Below, in pieces: positions 1-8,536 of a stretch of DNA of 38,125 nucleotides; position 1 is the stretch's first letter; each line of letters begins with the position of its first letter. The translations under genes were made by a program, and so were the position numbers. Origin of the DNA: an uncultured Oscillospiraceae bacterium (GTDB lineage: Bacteria; Bacillota; Clostridia; Oscillospirales; Oscillospiraceae); assembly GCA_934675115.1 (NCBI GenBank), contig CAKUPH010000012.1:1-38125 (forward strand), given 5' to 3'. The notes under the pieces were generated by a model. It saw nothing but the letters and a program-made list of their open reading frames with translations, had not been told where the DNA came from and did no database searches.

Positions 1-3000
1 CAGTCGCCCTGCTTCACATCGTCGAAGCCCTTCTTCGGGTCGGTGGGCTTGTCGGGGTTGGTGGGCTGAGTGGGCTGGCTGGGGCCGGGCGTGAACTCGC
101 CGGGCAGGATCAGCGTGGTTCGGTCGGTCTTTACCGTGCCGGAAGCGCCGTCCTCGCTCACGGTGAGGGCCACATCCGTGGTCCTCTGGTAGCTGGTGGG
201 CATGTAGGTGAACACAAGGCTGGCCACCAGACCGCTGTAAGCTTCCGCGTCGGCGTAGCCCACCTTCACCTGACCCTTGGCGGAGTCGATGACGGCGCTG
301 TGGAGCACATTGCCGTAATTCACGCTCAGCAGGGTCAGTTCGGCGGCGTCATAGTTCACGGTAAACAGGCCGTTGGTGCTGTCGCCGGCCACAACGGGCA
401 CGGTGACGGTGTGGGTGGCGGAATCGACCTTCACCTCGTAGGCGCTGCCGGAGGAGCCGCCCACCTCAACGCTGTTGAGGCCGCCCGCGGGGCCGCGGTA
501 GGTCAGCGTCTCACTGGCAGGCTCGATCCCGGTCTTCTCCACATTGGTGTTGGCCACAGCAGAAGCCAGTGCGGTGGTCGTCTCGCCGGAAGACTGCGCG
601 GGCAGGTCGCTCATCAGGCCGACCACGGGCCAGACCTTATCGGCAAACTCACCCAGATGGACGACGCCGATCTCCTTACTGTCAACATCAATGGCGATCA
701 GATCCTGAACTTCGCTGCCGTTGTAACGGCTCCAGAACAGGTAGGGGGTGCCGCTGTTGTCCGCAGCATAGAGCAGGGACGAATAGAAATCACCCGCAGT
801 GTAGCCGGTACTGCCAACAAGGCCCTTGCCGGAGGATTGCGGATAGAAGTCATAGCAGCCATCATCCAGCTCGATCACTGCATCAAAATAAACCATACCG
901 CTGCTGTCCACAAGATAGTATATATCAATCATCTTGTTGTAATTCGTATTCATGACCGACCCAGCATAAGCGATGCCGACCAGACTGCTGGAGCCATCGC
1001 CCCACGCAACAAAATCGACCATTTCGCCGGTTCCCTTATCCAGGAACAGGATATACTTCCCGTAAACACCCACAAGGCAGCCAAGGCTGGGCGAATCTTC
1101 CAGATCGACCACACCGATGTCGGCGTTCACATTGCCAATCTTCGTGGCGTTCAGCCCGTCATCCACAAGGTAAATATCAGCGTCAGAAGCGTCGTCGCTC
1201 AGAACCGCGGCATAGATCTTGCCATCCACAGTCTGGGTGGCCGCCGAGAACTCATAGCCGCACTCCTGCACCGCCGTATAGTCGGCCAGTGCATTGGTAC
1301 TGAAGGTGGACCAGTCGGGCTTGCTGTCCGTTCCCCAGACGATGCCGTTCAGGTCGGCGACAACGGTCTTGACGGTAACGGCACACTGAGCGGTCACAGA
1401 TTCCGTCACAGTGGACTTCGCCGTGATGGTGCAGCTGCCGACGGACACGCCGGTGACCACGCCGTTGGCGTCAACGGTGGCGACGGTTTCGTCATCGGAG
1501 CTCCAGGTAAAGGTGTCGTAAGCGTTCCACGGGGTGGTCGAGACCTCCAGAGCGGTGGTGCTGCCCACAAAGACAGACGTCGCCGCGGGAACGATCTCGA
1601 TGGACGTGGCGGCAGTACGGTCCTCGCCCAGCGTCAGCTTCCAGGTGCTGGCGTTGTCAGCGTAGTCGTACACCTGAAGCAGAAGGTCGGTCTCCGTGTT
1701 CCCTTCGGGCAGGGTCAGGGTATAGGCGCCCTCGGCTCCGGCCTTGATGTCCGCGATGGAGCCAGTGACGGCCAGATCGTCGCCTTTCTGATTGAACAGA
1801 GCAACGGCGGCCACATACCGGTTGTCGCTGGCGGTGACGGTAAGGGTACCGGCCTCCTCATCGTACTTCACATCGCTGATGACGGGGGCGGTGTTGTCGA
1901 TGGTCACCTGAACAGTGCGGCTGGCGCCCTTGCCCAGCGCGTCCCAATCCACATCGCCGGCGGCGTTGTCCACATACAGCTCGGGAGCCAGCGTCAGCGT
2001 CAGCGTCACGGTGTCGCCCTCATTGAGGACGCCCGCGCCGTTCCAGTTCAGCCGGGCGTTGGAGGTGACACCCTGCCAGACGCTGTTGTTGCTGTCCCAA
2101 TAGGCTGCGGTGCTGCTGCCCAGATCCCTGCTGTCAATTACCTGACCGCCCTTTGTGACGGTGAAGCGAACGGCGGCGGCATTGCGGATGGCGGAGTACT
2201 TCCAGGAGGCCAGCACATCGCCCCGCTGGTTGTTCAGCGCCGCCCGCTCGGGCATATAGGTCTCGTCGGCCACATAGGGGTTCACGCCGAAGTAGTACGA
2301 GCCCGAATCTCCGGCATAGCGGACCAGCAGCACGTTGCTGTCCAGATTGAGGCTGTCCATGGTGAGCGTCTGGCCGTTGTACAGGTAGGGAAGGCGATCC
2401 TCAAGGCCGTACCCGTACTCCATATAGCCGCCCTTGTCGAACATGGAGGCGTCGGACCAGTTGCCGTAGAAGCCCAGCACGGGGATGGAGTGGCTGGTGC
2501 TCACCGCGCCCTGAGAATCGGGCAGCGCGTCGATCTTGGCATAGGCCTCCACGTAGAAGCCGTTGGGATAGGTCTCCAGCAGCTCAGCCGCTTCATCCTG
2601 ATCCAGCGTAATGGTGCAGGTGACAGTCACGCTGCTGTTGGCAGGCACCACGGCCCGACCGGTGTTGAGCCGGACGAGGAACAGATGCACGTCATAGGTG
2701 TCAATGCCGCCGTCGTTGTCGAAGTCGGCCAGCGCCTTGTTGGTGATGGCGGCGCGGCTGCCGACGACGTAGTCCAGCAGGGTCTGCGCGTCGTCGCGGT
2801 CCTCGTCGCCGTCGCCGTCGAAGTCATAGATGGTGAGGTCGTCCACATGATCCACGGGCTTGCCGTCGATGGTCCAGTCCACGCTGGCATAGTCGAAGCC
2901 GACCGTATAGCCCGTCATGTAGAGATTGCCGCTACTGTCGGCGGCGGGATACTGAGTGAACACGTCGGCACTCAGATTATAGCCGTGAACGTCGCCGTCC

Positions 3001-5303
3001 AGATTCTGGATGGTAAAGGTAAAGCTGTAGGTGCCGGTCTTGGCGGAGTCATCGCCCAGCTCCACCTTGACCTTGCCGTCGTCCTGACCCTTGACCAGCA
3101 CGTAGGAATCGGCGGCGGTGGCCGCGTCGGCGTTCACAAGGCCCGCGCCCTGCTGGAGCACGGAGTAGTAATCGCCGTACTCATCGGTCAGCGGGGTGGC
3201 GGTGGACATCATCAGGGACTGGGCCAGCGCGCGGTCGCTGAGGCCCTTCTGGGAAATGCCCCGCTGCTCGATGGCTTGCTTCACCAGCGCGCCGATGCCC
3301 GCCATCTGCGGGGCGGCCATGGAGGTGCCGCTCATCAGCTCATACTGATCGTGGCCGCCGGTGATACCGGTTTGGGTCATATTTTCCCCGAACAGAGAGT
3401 AGATATTGCCGCCGGGGGCGGTGATCTCCGGCTTGATGCTCAGGTCGCCGGGCACGCCCCAGGAGCTGAAGGAGCTCATGGTCTGATAGGCGGAATTATA
3501 ATTGGCCACGCCGACCTTGTTGAAGACAGTCAGCTTGCCGGTGTAGTAGGTGTAATCACTCTCGGTGGTGGCCTTGGTGGAGGCCGCCTTGATGGTCCTG
3601 CCCGCCGTCTGAGAGATGGACACGCAGGGAGCGGTGCCGGTATAGCCGGACAGGGTCATGCTGATGGTGCCCGCGGCGTTGTTGTACACCACGCAGGCGG
3701 CGGCTCCGGCGTCATAGGCGTTCTGGGCCTTCGCGCTGAAGTTGATGGAGCCGCGGCTGCAGAATACAATCTTGCCCTTCACCAGATCGCCCAGCGCCGT
3801 GTAGTCGTCCGCGTCGCCCATGCCGTCGATGAAGATGTAGTCATATTCCGTGCCCTCGCCGCCGTTGGTGTCCAGCGTGACGAAGGGCTCGTTGGAGGCG
3901 CTGCTGCCCTCGGTAAAGGAATACAGCTTGCCGTCCACGGTGAAATAGGGGCTGACCACGCCGTCGTTGTCCACGGAAGCCACACCCAGAGAGTTGGTGT
4001 AAGACCCGGGAGAACCGCCGGTCTGATAATTCACGTCATCGGCGTACAGATCGCCGACGGCAGTGTTTTCTGCCCAGGCCCCGCTGTTGCCGGCGGAGAT
4101 GGTGACCACGGTGCCGCTGCTGCTCAGGCCCGCCAGCAAACGGGTGAACTCCTCGTCATAGGCCATGCCGGCCACGCTGCTGCCCAGAGACAGGTTCACG
4201 GTGTCGCAGCCGAGGATAATGGCGTCCTCAATGGCGGCCACATAGTCGTCGGAATACGCGCCGCCGCCCTGACCGAACACCTTCATGACCAGCACCTGAG
4301 CGTCGGGGGCGTTGCCCACCATGTGGATGGTGTCCAGCGCGGAAACGAAGGTTCCGTTCTCGTTGAGGTAACGGTTGGCCGCGGCGATGCCCGCCACGTG
4401 GGAGCCGTGCGCACCCTGAACGTCACGGAGGTGCTCCACGTTCAGGTTCCGGTCCACATAGTTGAAGCCGAAGGGGATCTTGGAGCTGATGTACAGGTCG
4501 TCGGCGTCCAGCCCCGCATACATAGCAGACGCGTTGAGCTGGTCCAGCTTGCCGGCGATCTCATCCTTGTCCAGCAGGTCGTAGCTGTCGACGGTGACGC
4601 CGTCACTCTCCGCGTCCTCGGCGATGGCGTGGTCAAAGGCCGCGCTGTTGAAGGACTGATGCTTGATGTCAAGGCCGGTGTCGATGATGGCGATTCGCAT
4701 GCCCGCGCCGGTGTAGCCGTTGCTCCACGCGATGCTGGCGCCGGTCATGCCGGTGGAGACCTCCATCTGGGGATCGTCTCCGCCGACGCTCACCACGTCA
4801 GGGGTGTACCGGGTGGCCACCACCACGTCCTCAACGCCCTCCACGGTCTTGATCTTCTCGATCTCGCCGTAAGCCACGTTGGCGGAAATGACGTTGGCGA
4901 CCAGCGTCAGGTTGTACACCACGTCCAGCTTTTCGCCGGGATCCAGTGTCTCCTCGGCGATGGCCTCCGTCACGTACTCCTGCGTCATCAGAAGCTGCTG
5001 GCGGTAGCTCATGGCGGCGGTGTTTTCGCTGATGTCGTCCTCAGCGGAATACACTGCGATGGTCGGTGCCGCTTCCAGCACGATGGAGACACGGACGATC
5101 TCATCATCCGCGTACAGCGGCGTCTCGGGTTCCTCGGTCACGGCCGTCTGACGGGGCCGCGCCGTGACGGTGCTGTTGTCCACCTGCTCCCAGGTCACGC
5201 CGCCGGACTCCGGCTCCGCCGCAAACGCGACGGGGACGGCGCCACCCAGCATGACCAGGCTCAGCAGCACGGCCAACAGGCGTCTTGCTCCCTTTTTGTT
5301 CAT
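1..5303 (-). CDS. Secreted S8 (subtilisin-like) serine protease with dockerin-like, Ig-like, cohesin-like and SLH regions; 3' end outside window
   Basis: A cell-envelope protease of the lactocepin/C5a-peptidase type; 1767 codons are visible and the end lies beyond the left edge. In order: signal peptide (about 1-28, MNKKGARR then a hydrophobic core, AFA-A); I9-like propeptide (about 55-165); S8 domain with Asp208 (DTGLD), His299 (HGSHVAG), Asn406 (SAGNSG) and Ser661 (GTSMAAP), interrupted by a PA domain (about 480-560). An Fn3-like region (about 740) is followed by a dockerin-like pair of Ca-binding loops (about 820-876: FDGDGDEDRDDA, FDNDGGIDTYD), a Big2 Ig-like domain (about 1232-1312), a probable beta-propeller region (about 1325-1590), a cohesin-like beta domain (about 1600-1725), a Pro/Thr-rich linker and FDDVKQGD, the start of an SLH domain. 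The start has a strong AGGAGGAG site at 5307-5317. Substrate unknown; it probably degrades extracellular protein while bound to the cell wall. Confidence 0.93.
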   Translation of the reverse strand, partial: MNKKGARRLLAVLLSLVMLGGAVPVAFAAEPESGGVTWEQVDNSTVTARPRQTAVTEEPETPLYADDEIVRVSIVLEAAPTIAVYSAEDDISENTAAMSYRQQLLMTQEYVTEAIAEETLDPGEKLDVVYNLTLVANVISANVAYGEIEKIKTVEGVEDVVVATRYTPDVVSVGGDDPQMEVSTGMTGASIAWSNGYTGAGMRIAIIDTGLDIKHQSFNSAAFDHAIAEDAESDGVTVDSYDLLDKDEIAGKLDQLNASAMYAGLDADDLYISSKIPFGFNYVDRNLNVEHLRDVQGAHGSHVAGIAAANRYLNENGTFVSALDTIHMVGNAPDAQVLVMKVFGQGGGAYSDDYVAAIEDAIILGCDTVNLSLGSSVAGMAYDEEFTRLLAGLSSSGTVVTISAGNSGAWAENTAVGDLYADDVNYQTGGSPGSYTNSLGVASVDNDGVVSPYFTVDGKLYSFTEGSSASNEPFVTLDTNGGEGTEYDYIFIDGMGDADDYTALGDLVKGKIVFCSRGSINFSAKAQNAYDAGAAACVVYNNAAGTISMTLSGYTGTAPCVSISQTAGRTIKAASTKATTESDYTYYTGKLTVFNKVGVANYNSAYQTMSSFSSWGVPGDLSIKPEITAPGGNIYSLFGENMTQTGITGGHDQYELMSGTSMAAPQMAGIGALVKQAIEQRGISQKGLSDRALAQSLMMSTATPLTDEYGDYYSVLQQGAGLVNADAATAADSYVLVKGQDDGKVKVELGDDSAKTGTYSFTFTIQNLDGDVHGYNLSADVFTQYPAADSSGNLYMTGYTVGFDYASVDWTIDGKPVDHVDDLTIYDFDGDGDEDRDDAQTLLDYVVGSRAAITNKALADFDNDGGIDTYDVHLFLVRLNTGRAVVPANSSVTVTCTITLDQDEAAELLETYPNGFYVEAYAKIDALPDSQGAVSTSHSIPVLGFYGNWSDASMFDKGGYMEYGYGLEDRLPYLYNGQTLTMDSLNLDSNVLLVRYAGDSGSYYFGVNPYVADETYMPERAALNNQRGDVLASWKYSAIRNAAAVRFTVTKGGQVIDSRDLGSSTAAYWDSNNSVWQGVTSNARLNWNGAGVLNEGDTVTLTLTLAPELYVDNAAGDVDWDALGKGASRTVQVTIDNTAPVISDVKYDEEAGTLTVTASDNRYVAAVALFNQKGDDLAVTGSIADIKAGAEGAYTLTLPEGNTETDLLLQVYDYADNASTWKLTLGEDRTAATSIEIVPAATSVFVGSTTALEVSTTPWNAYDTFTWSSDDETVATVDANGVVTGVSVGSCTITAKSTVTESVTAQCAVTVKTVVADLNGIVWGTDSKPDWSTFSTNALADYTAVQECGYEFSAATQTVDGKIYAAVLSDDASDADIYLVDDGLNATKIGNVNADIGVVDLEDSPSLGCLVGVYGKYILFLDKGTGEMVDFVAWGDGSSSLVGIAYAGSVMNTNYNKMIDIYYLVDSSGMVYFDAVIELDDGCYDFYPQSSGKGLVGSTGYTAGDFYSSLLYAADNSGTPYLFWSRYNGSEVQDLIAIDVDSKEIGVVHLGEFADKVWPVVGLMSDLPAQSSGETTTALASAVANTNVEKTGIEPASETLTYRGPAGGLNSVEVGGSSGSAYEVKVDSATHTVTVPVVAGDSTNGLFTVNYDAAELTLLSVNYGNVLHSAVIDSAKGQVKVGYADAEAYSGLVASLVFTYMPTSYQRTTDVALTVSEDGASGTVKTDRTTLILPGEFTPGPSQPTQPTNPDKPTDPKKGFDDVKQGD

Positions 5304-5362
5304 ACGGTGCTCCTCCTCTTACTCAAATTCTCCCCTGCCCCCGGCAGACCCGCAGTCAGGGA

Positions 5363-5406
5363 TTTTCGTATTCACAGGGTGAATACGAAAAACAGTGCAC
5401 TGTTTT
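5363..5406 (-). repeat. Two perfect inverted repeats in the protease 5' leader
   Basis: AAAACAGTGCACTGTTTT (5389-5406) is an 18-bp perfect palindrome. It abuts a 13-bp perfect stem with a 3-nt loop (5363-5375 with 5379-5391, arm TTTTCGTATTCAC). Both would be transcribed ahead of the protease. They may be an RNA structure, an operator, or relatives of the stem-loop chain at 5654-5891. Function not known. Confidence 0.7.
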
Positions 5407-5449
5407 GTGCCCTCCTGACGCTCTGACGTGCTAAAGCGCCATTTGCATT

Positions 5450-5478
5450 ATTATAAAGCCTACCATTTCACTTGTCAA
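5450..5478 (-). promoter_or_regulatory. Sigma-A promoter of the S8 protease
   Basis: On the minus strand TTGACA (5473-5478) and TATAAT (5450-5455) are separated by exactly 17 bp. Both are consensus hexamers. Transcription would start near 5443 and give an untranslated leader of about 140 nt. Confidence 0.8.
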
Positions 5479-5637
5479 TTTCCCGTTTTAATAATTTTAA
5501 GGATTTTTTGGATTTTTCGCGCCTTATTTTCGGCAGTATGACGGCAGCGTCCTTCCAGCCATCCCGCCGCCGTTGATTCTTTATCGGGCCATTGCATAAA
5601 AGTATCCCTACCCCATAGCATTTTCCGCCCGGCCGTG

Positions 5638-5904
5638 TTATAATAATGTTTATTGAATAAACTGCTTTGCGGTTTATTCACACGGCGTATGCCGTGTAAT
5701 TCCATAAAAACGGCGTTTTCCCCGTTTTTATGGAATTCAGACATTGTTACAATGCGTATTTCCATTGGTGTGGAGTACCACACCAATGGAAGGCGCAAGG
5801 TTTTTGCGCAAAAATGTGCAAAAGCCTTGCGCCTGAACAAAGCCAGTTGACCTTGAAGGCCTTGGCTTTCAAGACTTCCGGCTTTGTTCAGCACGCATTA
5901 TAAT
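5638..5904. repeat. Chain of seven end-to-end inverted repeats flanked by TTATAAT
   Basis: Stem-loops lie almost without spacer: 5654-5662/5672-5680 (9 bp), 5681-5686/5691-5696 (6 bp), 5698-5713/5722-5737 (16 bp), 5742-5746/5750-5754 (5 bp), 5760-5773/5778-5791 (14 bp), 5792-5800/5825-5833 (9 bp) and 5832-5843/5880-5891 (12 bp, with a near-perfect 10-bp inner stem). All listed arms are perfect complements. TTATAAT occurs on both sides (5638-5644 and 5898-5904), which could be a target duplication or chance in AT-rich sequence. No transposase is present. The short open frames through it look like by-products of the repeats. Confidence 0.8.
5899..5904 (+). promoter_or_regulatory. Probable -10 box of the transglutaminase-like gene
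   Basis: TATAAT lies 48 bp before the start codon. The hexamer 17 bp upstream (TTCCGG) is a poor -35 box, and it overlaps the right arm of the last stem-loop of the chain. The chain may therefore have supplied or disturbed this promoter. Confidence 0.45.
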
Positions 5905-5951
5905 GGCTGTATTCGTGCAGCGATAAGTACATACCAAGGAGGCCCGATACT

Positions 5952-7292
5952 ATGTCCAGAAATCAGGATTTTGCTTTTCTCCACTACGATCTTCCCCCCG
6001 ACATCGCCCGCCGCAAGGCCGCCGGCGACCTGAAGGGGGCCATTCGGCTCATCGACATCGCCCTCGGCAAGGCCCAGCAGCCCGAGCTGGCCGCCCGCCT
6101 GCGCTGCGAGCGCGTCCGGCTGGAGCGCCTGCCCCAGAACTACCCCTACCCGCAGGATGAGGCCAAGGCCATGATGCGGCAGGAGTGGCCCGACATGACC
6201 GACGCCCAGTTCCAGCACCTGCTGGACGCTGGCCGCATCGACTGGCGCATCATCAACGGCCGTCTGTACGTCCATGACGACTTCATGGACACCTCCCGGA
6301 TGTACCCGGAGGACGCCCCCGGCCTGAAGCCCGAGGAGGAGGACACCACCGCCCGGGACCAGATGCTCGCCCGGATGGAGGCAGAGGGCGGCCTTGCCGC
6401 CCGGATCACCATCAAGGCGGAGATCCAGCCCAAGGAGGCCGCCGACGGCCGCCGGGTGCAGGCGTGGCTGCCCATTCCTGCCGCCTGCCCCCAGCAGAGC
6501 GAGATCGAGCTGCTGGACTACACCGAGGGCGCTCAGGTCGCCCCGGAGGACGCCCCCCAGCGCACCATTTACTGGGACAGCCGGGAGCAGGACCACTTCT
6601 CCGTCACCTACCGCTACCTCATCCGTGCGCCCTTCGTCAACGTCCACCGCATCGTCCCCGACAAGGTGCAGCCCTCCTTCTTCCTGAACGAGGAGGCCCC
6701 CCACATCATGTTCACCCCCTACCTGCGGGATCTGTGCGCCCGGATCACCAAGGGCTTCGAGGGCCCGCTGGAGAAGGCCGTGGCCATTTATGACTACGTC
6801 ACCGGGCAGGTGGACTACCGCTATCAGCCCGACTACCTCCAGCTGGATCCCATCGCCGACATGTGCGCCCGGGATCTCCGAGGGGACTGCGGCATGATGG
6901 CCGTCCTGTTCATCACCCTGTGCCGCATTGCGGGCATCCCCGCCAAGTGGCAGAGCGGCCTGTCCGTCAAGCCGGGCTACGCCGGGTGTCACGACTGGGC
7001 CATGTTCTACATCGCGCCCCACGGCTGGCTGTGGGCGGACCCCTCCTTCGGCTCCGGCGCACGCCGCCACGGCGACAACCGCCGCCGTGCCCACTACTTC
7101 GGCAATCTGGACCCCAACCGCATGGTGTCCAACCGGGCGTTCTTCGCCCCCCTCACCCCGCCGGACCCCGAGTGGCGGCACGACCCCACCGACAATCAGC
7201 TGGGCGAGATGGTGCTGGACGGCAAGGGCCTGTTCGGCCCGGACATGGTCCGCAAGGTGGAGACGCTGGAGTTCGAGTATCTGCCTTACTGA
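5952..7292 (+). CDS. Transglutaminase-like cysteine protease-fold protein
   Basis: A 446-residue protein with no signal peptide or membrane segment, so probably cytoplasmic. The C-terminal half carries the transglutaminase-like core: Cys313 in RGDCGMMAVLF, His347 in GCHDWAMFY and Asp363 in WLWADPSFG, in the order and spacing of the family triad. The N-terminal 150 residues are charged and probably helical; residues about 155-250 look like the beta-rich domain that often precedes this core in bacterial members. Family members act as proteases, amidases or cross-linking enzymes, and the substrate cannot be read from sequence. The start follows AAGGAGG at 5936-5942. It is a single-gene unit with its own terminator. 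Confidence 0.9.
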   Translation: MSRNQDFAFLHYDLPPDIARRKAAGDLKGAIRLIDIALGKAQQPELAARLRCERVRLERLPQNYPYPQDEAKAMMRQEWPDMTDAQFQHLLDAGRIDWRIINGRLYVHDDFMDTSRMYPEDAPGLKPEEEDTTARDQMLARMEAEGGLAARITIKAEIQPKEAADGRRVQAWLPIPAACPQQSEIELLDYTEGAQVAPEDAPQRTIYWDSREQDHFSVTYRYLIRAPFVNVHRIVPDKVQPSFFLNEEAPHIMFTPYLRDLCARITKGFEGPLEKAVAIYDYVTGQVDYRYQPDYLQLDPIADMCARDLRGDCGMMAVLFITLCRIAGIPAKWQSGLSVKPGYAGCHDWAMFYIAPHGWLWADPSFGSGARRHGDNRRRAHYFGNLDPNRMVSNRAFFAPLTPPDPEWRHDPTDNQLGEMVLDGKGLFGPDMVRKVETLEFEYLPY

Positions 7293-7311
7293 TTTCATTT
7301 CAAAAACAAGG

Positions 7312-7347
7312 AAAACGTCCGGGCGCAGCCGCGCCCGGACGTTTTTT
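7312..7347 (+). terminator. Terminator of the transglutaminase-like gene
   Basis: A 15-bp perfect stem (AAAACGTCCGGGCGC, 7312-7326, with 7331-7345), a 4-nt loop and a run of six T. Confidence 0.9.
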
Positions 7348-7391
7348 CATCTGAAATGCGCCCGAACATCAAAAAGCATCCCCCGACACAC

Positions 7392-7428
7392 AAAAACCCG
7401 CCCTCCGCATGAAGCGAAGGGCGGGTTT
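7392..7428 (-). terminator. Terminator of the SDR gene
   Basis: The arms AAACCCGCCCT (7394-7404) and AGGGCGGGTTT (7418-7428) pair perfectly. On the minus strand the stem runs into TTTTTGTGTG, just after the SDR stop codon. Confidence 0.85.
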
Positions 7429-7454
7429 GGCGTTCAGATAGATTGTCCGGGCAA

Positions 7455-8327
7455 TCAGGACGTAGCGACCAGACCGCCATCGGGGTAGATGGTGGTAGCG
7501 GTGACCATGTCGGAAGCGGCGGAGCCAAGGAAGATGGCCGGGCCGACAACGTCGATCTCGTAGCCGATACGCATAGCGGGCAGAGAAGCGGCGATGTTGT
7601 TGCGGACGTTCTCGTCGGGAGGCAGGATGCCGACCATCATCGGGGTGTAGGTGATGGTGGGGCCAATGGCGTTGACCTGAATGTTGGGACGCAGGTCAGC
7701 AGCAAAAGCCTTGGTCAGCATCTCAACAGCGCCCTTGGTGGTGTTGTAGGGGACGTTGCCGCCGCCGCCGTTGGCAACAGCGCGGATGCCGCGGACGGAA
7801 CCGAAGTTGATGATCTTGCCGTAGCCCTTGTTGGTGTTGGGCTGACCAGCCACGACCTCAACCTTCTCGTCGCCGTCCAGATTGTTGTTCTTCATCCAGT
7901 TGCCGAAGTACTTGCAGGTCAGCATCAGAGAGGTGATGTTGGTGTGCAGCATCTTCTCGAAGAACTCGGTGTCGATCTCATGGGACCACATCTTCTTGTT
8001 GATGCCCTGAGCGTTCACCAGAATGTCGCAGCCGCCCAGACCCTCGGGACCGGTGACGACCTCAACACACTTCTTCACGAACTCCTCGTCGCCAGCGTCG
8101 CCGGCCAGGTACATGACCTTCACGCCGGGAGCGGCAGCGGCCTCGATCTTAGCGGCAGCAACCTTCAGCTTCTCCTCGCTGCGGGAAGAGATGCACACAG
8201 AGCAGCCGTTGGCAGCATAACCAGCAGCAATGGCCTCGCCGAAACCGCCGGCGCCGCCGAAAATCATAGCCTTCTTGCCGGAGATGTCAAACATCTTGGT
8301 CAAATCGCCATTATAAACTTTAGGCAT
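7455..8327 (-). CDS. SDR-family NAD(P)-dependent oxidoreductase
   Basis: A 290-residue short-chain dehydrogenase/reductase. The Rossmann glycine motif is GGAGGFGEA near residue 24, followed by ILVNAQG, catalytic Ser177 (INFGSVRG) and the YxxxK pair Tyr194/Lys198 (PYNTTK). An insert of about 15 residues (NNNLDGDEKVEVVAGQPN) before the catalytic Ser strand is longer than in most classical SDRs. Codons such as GCT, GGT, GTT and TCT are frequent, unlike the GCC/GCG-rich neighbours, which suggests high expression. It lies 204 bp downstream of a cupin gene, probably in one transcript, with a structured gap between. The start has GGAGAAA upstream. The substrate is unknown; a sugar acid or small alcohol would fit the family but is not shown. 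Confidence 0.9.
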   Translation of the reverse strand: MPKVYNGDLTKMFDISGKKAMIFGGAGGFGEAIAAGYAANGCSVCISSRSEEKLKVAAAKIEAAAAPGVKVMYLAGDAGDEEFVKKCVEVVTGPEGLGGCDILVNAQGINKKMWSHEIDTEFFEKMLHTNITSLMLTCKYFGNWMKNNNLDGDEKVEVVAGQPNTNKGYGKIINFGSVRGIRAVANGGGGNVPYNTTKGAVEMLTKAFAADLRPNIQVNAIGPTITYTPMMVGILPPDENVRNNIAASLPAMRIGYEIDVVGPAIFLGSAASDMVTATTIYPDGGLVATS

Positions 8328-8398
8328 AGTAATTTCTCCTTTACTGTTATTTTGGTACAGCTCACAGCCGGTCTCCCGGCCTGTGTTTCAAAAGGAAC

Positions 8399-8536
8399 CC
8401 CACAAGGGCCTTCTGGCCCCGCCGCGGGTGCGGCGTCACAAGCGTTTTGGCTGTGCCAAAACCTTGGCGGAGGGCGGATTCACTCCGCCCGAGCATTCAA
8501 AAGCCAAAGGGGTCCCCGGGCTTAATCCTGATTAAG
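8399..8536 (-). repeat. Run of stem-loops between cupin and SDR genes
   Basis: Perfect inverted repeats follow one another: GGGCC/GGCCC near 8406-8419, GCCGC/GCGGC near 8421-8434, GTTTTGGC/GCCAAAAC (8444-8451/8455-8462) and GGGCGGA/TCCGCCC (8472-8478/8484-8490). A 14-bp stem with one mismatch covers the cupin stop codon (CTTAATC/GATTAAG core at 8521-8536). None ends in a T run on the minus strand, so these look like mRNA stability or processing elements rather than a terminator. Confidence 0.65.

Noticed and set aside
300..5426. A 1708-codon open frame on the + strand
   Set aside because: It is the antisense shadow of the S8 protease: low-complexity Gly/Ala/His/Val composition, no domain, no ribosome site, while the minus strand gives a full subtilase.
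5475..5894. A 139-codon open frame on the - strand through the stem-loop chain
   Set aside because: It exists because the inverted repeats happen to lack stops; it crosses the protease promoter, has no ribosome site and shows no protein-like pattern.
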